Origin: Rickettsiaceae bacterium
Lineage (GTDB): Bacteria > Pseudomonadota > Alphaproteobacteria > Rickettsiales > Rickettsiaceae
Reading direction: 5' to 3'
NCBI GenBank assembly: GCA_022702085.1
Contig: JAKONF010000056.1
Coordinates: forward strand, 1 to 9,090
DNA length: 9,090 nucleotides
The translations under genes were made by a program, and so were the position numbers. A model generated the notes under the pieces. It did no database searches. It saw only the letters and a list, made by a program, of their open reading frames with translations, and had not been told where the DNA came from. Of this stretch, positions 1 through 6,000 are shown one piece after another. Positions within the stretch are counted from its first letter, which is position 1. Every line of letters begins with the position of its first letter.

Positions 1-114
1 CAATTAATAACTAATGAAGTAATAGAAGAATGCGCCAATATCAATCCTGAACTTAATGTCATTGGTATTAAAAGAGAAGTCAATAAACTTAAAGAAAATT
101 TTGCTCTTTATTAA
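1..114 (+). CDS. C-terminal end of an unidentified gene (5' part outside the window)
   Basis: Frame 1 is open from the first base for 37 codons and stops with TAA at 112-114. The residues are helix-like and charged, ending in KLKENFALY. There is no start codon in this piece, so it is the tail of a gene that begins left of the window. The codon use matches the ankyrin genes further right. The piece is too short to place in a family; it could be the C-terminal helical tail of a repeat protein, but nothing seen proves that. It converges with the minus-strand genes at 145-700, and no clear intrinsic terminator lies between them. Confidence 0.55.
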   Translation, partial: QLITNEVIEECANINPELNVIGIKREVNKLKENFALY

Positions 115-144
115 AAATCATTGATAAAAAACAACAAAAAACAA

Positions 145-267
145 TTACAATGATTGGATAATAACGATATGCTTAAAGCTTTCCATAACAACTATTTCTT
201 TGCCTTTTGTGTGCAATATTTCTTGATCTTTTAAAACTAAGTTTTTTGGAGATGGTAATAAAGTCAT
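145..267 (-). CDS. small hypothetical ORF, 40 aa, with good ribosome binding site
   Basis: This minus-strand ORF starts at ATG 267-265 and stops at TAA 147-145. An AAAGGTGATAA leader puts AGGTG about 4-5 nt before the ATG, the best Shine-Dalgarno site in the left third of the window. The peptide begins MTLLPSPKNLVLKD and ends HIVIIQSL. It has no signal peptide or clear membrane helix, and I recognise no family. It lies about 120 nt downstream of the XRE gene on the same strand, where a small toxin or partner might be expected. It is also short enough to be the surviving head of a truncated gene. The call as a translated gene rests on the ribosome binding site only. Confidence 0.35.
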   Translation of the reverse strand: MTLLPSPKNLVLKDQEILHTKGKEIVVMESFKHIVIIQSL

Positions 268-300
268 TTATCACCTTTTACTTTACTAATATGTCAATCA

Positions 301-375
301 CTATATTTTGTTTTTTTGCTCATAAATAGCTGCAACTTTATTAATGCGGGATAAAGTTTCGTTAATTAACCTTTG
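301..375 (-). pseudogene. possible short coding remnant between the XRE gene and the 40-aa ORF
   Basis: The minus-strand frame between stops at 378-376 and 303-301 reads QRLINETLSRINKVAAIY and a few more residues. It is an amphipathic helix with normal-looking composition but no start codon. It sits exactly between the XRE gene and the 40-aa ORF, so these pieces may be decayed parts of one former gene. At 24 codons it may equally be chance. Confidence 0.2.
334..358. repeat. 8-bp perfect inverted repeat
   Basis: AACTTTAT (334-341) and ATAAAGTT (351-358) are perfect inverted copies around a 9-base centre that holds the only GC-rich patch nearby (GCGGG). The repeat lies just downstream of the XRE gene stop on the minus strand. 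No T-run follows on either strand, so it is not a classical terminator. It could be an operator or processing hairpin, or chance in AT-rich DNA. Confidence 0.3.
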
Positions 376-385
376 CTATTGTAGT

Positions 386-694
386 TTATAATAATTTGGC
401 CTTCTTGAACTTCTCCAGTATCTCTTTGCGGTTGTCTAAAAAAATCTTAGGATGCTTCTCAGCAATAAAGAGAATAGCAACTCCAGGAGAAGAGGGAAAC
501 CTTCTAGCTTCTTCCCAGCTTCGGTACGTCTCATAATTAACCATAATCAATTCAGAAAAGTTTCCTTGGGTCATTTTGTATGAAGCTCTTATGGCCCTTA
601 TTCTCTTTGGCTCCATGTTATGGTTGCCAAAAAGAGAATCCGCAAAAAGCCTAGCTAAATCTACTTCATTCTTATTTTTCTTCTTTTTGTACAT
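386..694 (-). CDS. XRE-family helix-turn-helix protein, NadS/HigA-antitoxin-like
   Basis: This is a 102-aa protein with a Lys/Asn-rich N-terminus, a short helix (residues 10-22) and an XRE-type HTH at about 28-83. The HTH shows the typical order: IRAIR, then MTQ with F and SELI (helix 2), the recognition region NYETYRSWEEARRFPSSP, then a helix ending IAEKHPK. The WE-x-x-RR-x-P-S-x-P pattern is characteristic of NadS/HigA-like antitoxins and small repressors that bind their own promoter. Such genes usually sit next to a RelE/HigB-type toxin. None is visible upstream (701-1000), so this may be an orphan antitoxin or a free regulator. A GTG six bases upstream (700) is an alternative start. Neither start has a Shine-Dalgarno match, and ATG was preferred. 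Confidence 0.8.
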   Translation of the reverse strand: MYKKKKNKNEVDLARLFADSLFGNHNMEPKRIRAIRASYKMTQGNFSELIMVNYETYRSWEEARRFPSSPGVAILFIAEKHPKIFLDNRKEILEKFKKAKLL

Positions 695-700
695 ATACAC

Positions 701-1100
701 ATTTTTTATATTACTAGTTTAGGCATTTACCCTCTAATCTACGCTGCTCCATAGTCACTGCTTTAGTTTTTCATTGTTTACAATTCTTATCCACTTAGCT
801 ACATTCACACTGAATTAAAATTATTTTATTCATTCTTAGACTTGAATATTAGATAAATGTTCTAACTATATTTAATATTTTTAATTATTTATATAATTGC
901 TTACTTAACCAATTTTTGTCAAATTGATTTTTAGAAGTTGTTCAACTAAATTATATAATTTTATCAGAAGATAATGCATCATTGGTTAGGAGTGATGCAC
1001 CAAACCATAAAAAATGCAGATATTCCTCATTGGTTTATGTCTTTTGTTTCTTGATAAGAGTACATGGCATAGGAATACTACAAATGGAAAGCTAAATGGT
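701..1100. other. gene-poor spacer upstream of the XRE gene
   Basis: No convincing gene is present. All frames on both strands break into pieces under about 40 codons, apart from a plus-strand frame that antisenses the remnant to its right. The segment 830-960 is almost pure A/T. Small palindromes are present: ATTGT-TT-ACAAT at 773-784, about 80 bases upstream of the XRE start, and CAATTT-TTGTC-AAATTG at 910-926. The first could be an operator for the XRE protein, but that is only a guess from position. A stronger hairpin at 975-999 is listed separately. Confidence 0.5.
975..999. repeat. imperfect hairpin, 9-bp stem
   Basis: TGCATCATT (975-983) can pair with AGTGATGCA (991-999) around a GGTTAGG loop. 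The outer seven pairs are perfect, followed by one G-T wobble and one more A-T pair. No T-run follows on either strand, so it does not look like an intrinsic terminator. It could be a recombination site, an insertion-element end or a structured transcript. No matching second copy was found in the window. Confidence 0.35.
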
Positions 1101-1316
1101 CTAGAGCAAGGAGCTGTTAAAAAAATTGGTAGCAGACTTAAGTTTAGCAGCTATTGCTTCAAAGGATGTACTCACAAAAAAGTGGTAAGGTCTGGTCTGC
1201 AAGGTTAATATTTTAAACTCTTTGCCGTTGAGTTCTTTGAGATACCAAGCAAAATCAAAAGCGAGCGATGAATTGCAGTCGGCACCAACAAATACGACAA
1301 ATTTTTCTTGACTAAA
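1101..1316 (-). pseudogene. headless 71-codon coding remnant, family unknown
   Basis: The minus-strand frame between stop TAA (1319-1317) and TAG (1103-1101) is open for 71 codons and reads like true protein. After QEKFVVFVGADCNSSLAF comes a Trp/Tyr-rich amphipathic stretch, a second strand-like KILTLQTRPYHFF, then a helix FEAIAAKLKSATNFF. Hydrophobic strand, helix, strand and helix alternate as in a small alpha/beta fold. There is no ATG, GTG or TTG near the left edge and no ribosome binding site, so the 5' end appears lost. The gene 1 promoter now overlaps that edge. I cannot name the family. Confidence 0.4.
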
Positions 1317-1337
1317 TTATTAAACTACAAGTAGGAT
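1308..1337 (+). promoter_or_regulatory. candidate sigma70-type promoter for the ankyrin gene block
   Basis: TTGACT (1308-1313, five of six matches to the -35 consensus) is followed after 18 bases by TAGGAT (1332-1337, four of six to the -10 consensus). Transcription would start near 1344, giving a leader of about 26 nt before the ATG at 1370. It is the only reasonable promoter seen ahead of the plus-strand block, so it may serve all of it. This is prediction from consensus only. Confidence 0.4.
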
Positions 1338-1369
1338 AAATTATCTTAATAATAACTTATAGTATTTTC

Positions 1370-2989
1370 ATGAAAAGTAATTTATTTTATAATCTCGAGA
1401 GAGCAGAGAGTAATTTAACAGATGCTCAAAAAAAAGTAAACGATGTTAACAATGCTAGAGGGAGTTACAACTACGTAGTTACAGTTCCTTATACACATAA
1501 GTGTAAAGTATCATGCGGGGGATGGCTTAAAACAAAATGGGTTTGGAAAACAGAAACTAGACACAGAAATGAAATAAGATTTGATCAAGGACGCTTTGAC
1601 AGAGATTTAGCTGAACCCAATAAAAAACTAACGCAGGCGAAACAAAATTTCAATGAAGCAGAAAAGGCAATCAGAAACGAAACGCAGTCAATGAATAATC
1701 AATTGACGCAAATTAATAAATTAACAAACGAAACAAACAGTCTTAATAATAGTAATAATTTTCTTCAGAATAGTTTGTCAAGCCATCACATAAATTCGTG
1801 TAATGCTGTTAGCAGAGTGCAAAATTTTAGACTAAAGCAAGAAGATTTAAAGAATCAAAAAAATAAATTTCTTCAAGAAACAAAATCTCTACCAAATAAA
1901 ATAACTCAACTTAAAAATGATAATACTAATAAACAAAATCAATTAGATGATTTAAATAGACAAAACAAGCAGGTAACAGAGAATAAACTAAATTCTTTTG
2001 AGATTCTCCAAGAAAAATTACAAAGTCTCTCAGAAGTAGAGAGAGCGCAGGTTGCGCATAAAATGATTGCTAATAAAGATCAAGTAATTCTTCAAATTTT
2101 AGAAAAAATAGGATTTTTTGTAGAAAAAGTAGCTCAGATAGCTGTAGATAAAAATCAGTTAACGATTTTTAATTATTGTCTTGATAAAGGAATTAATTAC
2201 GATCTGCTAATCAACGAACAAGATACTTTAGCTTCTTGTATACTAAAAAGTGGCAATGTAGATTTCATGAAGCAACTTTTCTCTTCTGGGCAAGAGCTGA
2301 AGATGACGCTATTTATGGCTTGCGTAAATAATGACTTTTCTAGTTTAGAGGTGCTATTAAAACATGACAGCAACATCCTACAAAAATTTAAGGAGATAGA
2401 GGGGTGCGGATTTAGCCTGCTACAATACGCAGTAGCAAGTAATAATGCTGCTTTAGTTGATTTTGCAGTTAAGCACGATGCAGATTGTTTTAAAGAAGCT
2501 ATAATTGGCTATAGCAGTTATTTTGAGATGGCTTTAGTCTATAATTCTACTGAGATAATCAAATCATTAAGCGCAAATTGTGATGTTGAACAAGAACTAA
2601 TTAATCTAGTTACTACTAATCAATTTGATCTGTTTAATAGAGCAATCAACTTAGTTGATTTAGCCCAAGAAAAAAATCTTTCAATTATAAAATCATGCAT
2701 TGACAATAATTGCTTTGATATAGCAGAAGTTGTTGCTCAAAAGATCAATGACATCAAGCAAGTATTTTTGATAGCTCTGGGTCGTGGTGATTTAGAACTT
2801 ATTAGTGTTCTTATTGCTGCAAAACCTGAAGAACTTAGCCCTGAATACTGCACTAGTTTGATAGAGAATAATCACGATGAAAATATCAGTTCAATATTAT
2901 CGCAACTTTTAATGCAAGCCTCTGATGAAGCTATGGACTATTCACGACAAGCCACAGGGGAAGAAGGATATGGGAGTTACGACCAATAA
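1370..2989 (+). CDS. coiled-coil plus divergent ankyrin-like protein, 539 aa
   Basis: Residues 1-30 and 67-220 are Asn/Gln/Lys/Glu-rich heptad-like helices forming a long coiled coil. Residues 32-66 interrupt it with a Trp/Tyr/Cys/Lys-rich segment of strand character (VVTV, KCKVSCGGW, WVWK). Residues from about 230 to 515 form an all-helical solenoid of degenerate ankyrin-like units, with hints such as LLQYAVASNNAALVDFAV and a recurring LEVLL, but without the TPLHxA signature. The tail (518-539) is acidic and Tyr/Gly-rich. No signal peptide or membrane helix is seen. Proteins of this build in Rickettsiales are often secreted effectors that bind host proteins; that role is inferred. The ATG at 1370 lacks a Shine-Dalgarno site, but no other in-frame start precedes the coiled coil. 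The next gene follows 37 nt later. Confidence 0.82.
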   Translation: MKSNLFYNLERAESNLTDAQKKVNDVNNARGSYNYVVTVPYTHKCKVSCGGWLKTKWVWKTETRHRNEIRFDQGRFDRDLAEPNKKLTQAKQNFNEAEKAIRNETQSMNNQLTQINKLTNETNSLNNSNNFLQNSLSSHHINSCNAVSRVQNFRLKQEDLKNQKNKFLQETKSLPNKITQLKNDNTNKQNQLDDLNRQNKQVTENKLNSFEILQEKLQSLSEVERAQVAHKMIANKDQVILQILEKIGFFVEKVAQIAVDKNQLTIFNYCLDKGINYDLLINEQDTLASCILKSGNVDFMKQLFSSGQELKMTLFMACVNNDFSSLEVLLKHDSNILQKFKEIEGCGFSLLQYAVASNNAALVDFAVKHDADCFKEAIIGYSSYFEMALVYNSTEIIKSLSANCDVEQELINLVTTNQFDLFNRAINLVDLAQEKNLSIIKSCIDNNCFDIAEVVAQKINDIKQVFLIALGRGDLELISVLIAAKPEELSPEYCTSLIENNHDENISSILSQLLMQASDEAMDYSRQATGEEGYGSYDQ

Positions 2990-3017
2990 ATATAATTTTA
3001 ATTCAATAATCAAAATT

Positions 3018-3024
3018 GAGGAAG
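3018..3024 (+). promoter_or_regulatory. ribosome binding site that sets the start of the 1510-aa ankyrin gene
   Basis: GAGGAAG lies directly before the ATG at 3027, with its AGGA core 4 nt from the start. The open frame reaches back to an ATG at 2925, inside the previous gene, but that ATG has no ribosome binding site. Those extra 34 residues antisense nothing and overlap the end of gene 1 in another frame. The 3027 start also gives an N-terminus that aligns with gene 1. Confidence 0.65.
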
Positions 3025-3026
3025 AT

Positions 3027-6000
3027 ATGAGTAAGAAATTGAAAAATGACTTTGAAAAAGCCGAAAGAGAATTATCTACCAAGCGAGATAGTATTCAGAT
3101 GCTGGAGCGAAAAAAAGCTGAACTTGAGTCTCAAAACAAAGCTCTACACGAAATAAAAAGTTTAGATAATCAAATTAAAAATCTACAACAAGAAGTAGAT
3201 CATATAAAGCCAGAGCATAATAGATTAAAAAATGAATATGAGCAAAGTTTGCAATTAAATCAGAACTTAGAGAATGAAATAAATAATCAAAAGGAGCAAA
3301 TAAATAAGAGCAATGAGCTAACAAGTATATATGATAATCTGCTCTCAAATCTTGATAGTATTCTTAGTGAATATAGTGAATTTGTAGGGCAAAGAATTGA
3401 TCCTATTAAAATGGTAATACAAAAATTACCTCAGAGTGAGATGCATAATAGCACGGCATTAAAGGAATCTTGCGAAAAACAAAGCAAAGAAGCTTTTAAT
3501 GAGCTTTTAAAGAAAATAACTGATATTAATGCGGTTGATTCGCAAGGCATAAATTTGCTTATGTATTCTTTAAAACATGGTTTTTGGTATGGAGTGGATA
3601 AATTACTAGAACTTGGCGCAGATGTTAATCTCACTGATCAGCAAGGTCGCAGTGCTTTGCACTATGCTTCTACTATGCCACATATGAATTCTATAATAAA
3701 AATTATTGAACACTCAAATGATGTTAACTTAGCAATCCCAGAGAATGGTGATACGCCTTTGCACTGCTTATTAAAAAATGTAGGTAAAGATAAGATATGG
3801 GGTAGCGAGCTTTCTTCCTTGATAGCTACAAGAAAAGAAGGCACTACATTATTTATAACTGAAGAAATATATGTTACAGGAAACTTTATTATTGATGGTG
3901 GTAATGTAACTTTTAAAAGAAGTGTTGGAGGCATGCGTAATGATGGTTTCACTATCAACCAGAAAAAAGCTTTATTAATTTGTAAAGCTCTACAAAGTAA
4001 AGGAGCTGATTTTACTGTTAAGGATAATTTAAACTCATCACCATACTTGTATGTTTGCAAAAATCAGCAAACATACTTGATTAATCAATTGAGAGCAGAA
4101 GGCTTTATTGATATTGAAAAGTTAGACTCTACAGGATTCGAGGCAGCAACTAGTTACCTTGCACTTAATGATCAAGTAGTCTTAAAAGATTTTATAAGCA
4201 AGCATCCTCTTAGCCTCAAAAGCACTGATGCTAATGGCGATACATTATTACACTACGCAGTACAATTGCAAAACATAGATTTAGTATTGCTGTTGCTGAA
4301 AGCAGGAGCCAATGTACATGCAGTTAATTCTGACCATATGACGCCAGGAGTACTGGCTATAACAAAAGGTAATTCAGAGATAGCAAAAGCTTTACTTACT
4401 CTAGAATCTAATGCTGACAAAACAAACGCTCAGGGCTTGTCACCTTGGCACGTTGCTGCTTACGTTGGAAGTAAAGATATAGCAGAGCATTTAAGAACAA
4501 AAGTAAAAGATATTGATCATCAAACAACAGAAGAGTTAGGACTTACTGCTTTATTATTAGCTACGCAGCAAAATCAGCATGCTATGGTAGAATGGCTTAT
4601 AGACATAGGGTCTAATATCAATGCTATCAAAAATGATAATGGGGATACCGCATTAATGATTGCCTCCAGAAACGAAAATACCCAAATGGTAAATCTTCTG
4701 CTAAGTAAAGGAGCAAATGTTAAGATCGCTAACAAAGAAGGAATCTATCCAATGCATGTTGCAGCTTCAAAAAATTCATTGGAAATTATAAAATTATTAT
4801 CTAAGCATAGTGACATTAATCAAAAAACAAATAACGCTAATAAGATTACTCCACTTTATCTTGCAGCTCAAGAAGGAAAAATTGAAGCTGTAAAATTATT
4901 ATTAGATCTTAAAGCAGATATTAATGCTGTTAGAGAAGATAGTGGTGATACAGCACTAATGATTGCCATTGTTAATGAAGAGACAGAAATGGTGAATTTT
5001 TTACTAAGTAGAGGAGCCAACGTTAATATTGCTAACGGAAAAGGAAATTATCCAATGCATCTTGCGGCTGCAAGAAATTTATTAGAAATTATAAAATTAT
5101 TATCCAAGTACACTGATATTAATCAAAAAACAAGTGAGGTTAATAAAGTTACACCACTTCACGCTGCTGCTCAAGAAGGAAAGATTGAAGCTATAAAATT
5201 ATTATTGGATTTTAAAGCAGATATTAATGCTGCCAGAGAGGATAATTTTTCCCCCTTGCATGTTGCAATAAATAATGCACATTTTGAAGTAGCAAAGGAA
5301 TTAATTGCTAGAGGAGCCAAAGTTAATACGGCAGTAAATAGCTTACAAAGTCAAGGCGAAACTCCTCTTCATGCAGCTGCTAGACAACGAGATAGCGTAG
5401 AGTTAGTTAAATTAATGCTTAGTAAAGGTGCAAGTCTTGATGCAATTAACTTTGAAAAACTTACACCAACAGCAACTGCTATAATAAACAAAAATTTAGA
5501 AATATCTAAAGTTTTAATTGATCATGAGCATGATGTTAACGCAATAGGTGCTGGAGGTTTTTCTTTGTGGCATTACGCAGCTTATGCAGGGACTTTGGAT
5601 GTAGCAGAGTATTTAAGAAAAAAGATAAAAGACATTAATCAAGAAACAACTGATGGAATGGAGATAGGCTATACAGCATTGTTATTAGCCACGCAGCAAC
5701 AACAGCAAAATATGATAAACTGGTTGATTAATCAAGGAGCTAATATAAATGCTGCAAGAAAAGATAATGGTAATACAGCACTAATAATTAGCACGAACAA
5801 TAAAAATGTAGAAACAGTAAATCTTTTATTAACCAAAGGAGCAAACGCTGATATTGCTAATTTGGAAGGCTATTATCCTATTCACATTGCAGCTGCACAA
5901 AATCAACCAAAAATTATTAATTTAATAGCTAAATATATTAATGTGAATCAGAAGAGTAATAATGCTGAGCAAGTTACCTCATTGTGGATGGCTGCTCAAG

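Noticed and set aside
292..297. TTGACA on the minus strand ahead of the 40-aa ORF
   Set aside because: Any -10 at normal spacing would overlap the ribosome binding site and start codon of that ORF.
917..922. Perfect TTGACA on the minus strand as a promoter for the XRE gene
   Set aside because: No -10 element at 16-18 bases; the nearest TATATA is about 21 bases away.
974..1054. 26-codon plus-strand frame starting MHHWLGVMHQ
   Set aside because: Too short, no ribosome binding site, and it overlaps the hairpin at 975-999.
1014..1208. 64-codon plus-strand reading frame
   Set aside because: It is largely antisense to the more protein-like minus-strand remnant, has no ribosome binding site, and its residues show no domain pattern.
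2925..3026. An earlier in-frame ATG at 2925 for the giant ankyrin gene
   Set aside because: It lies inside gene 1, lacks a ribosome binding site and adds residues without coiled-coil character. The ATG at 3027 has GAGGAAG before it and gives an N-terminus matching gene 1.
3431..4060. Two minus-strand reading frames of 67 and 132 codons
   Set aside because: Both lie opposite the ankyrin gene and are explained by its codon composition; no ribosome binding site and no recognisable motif.
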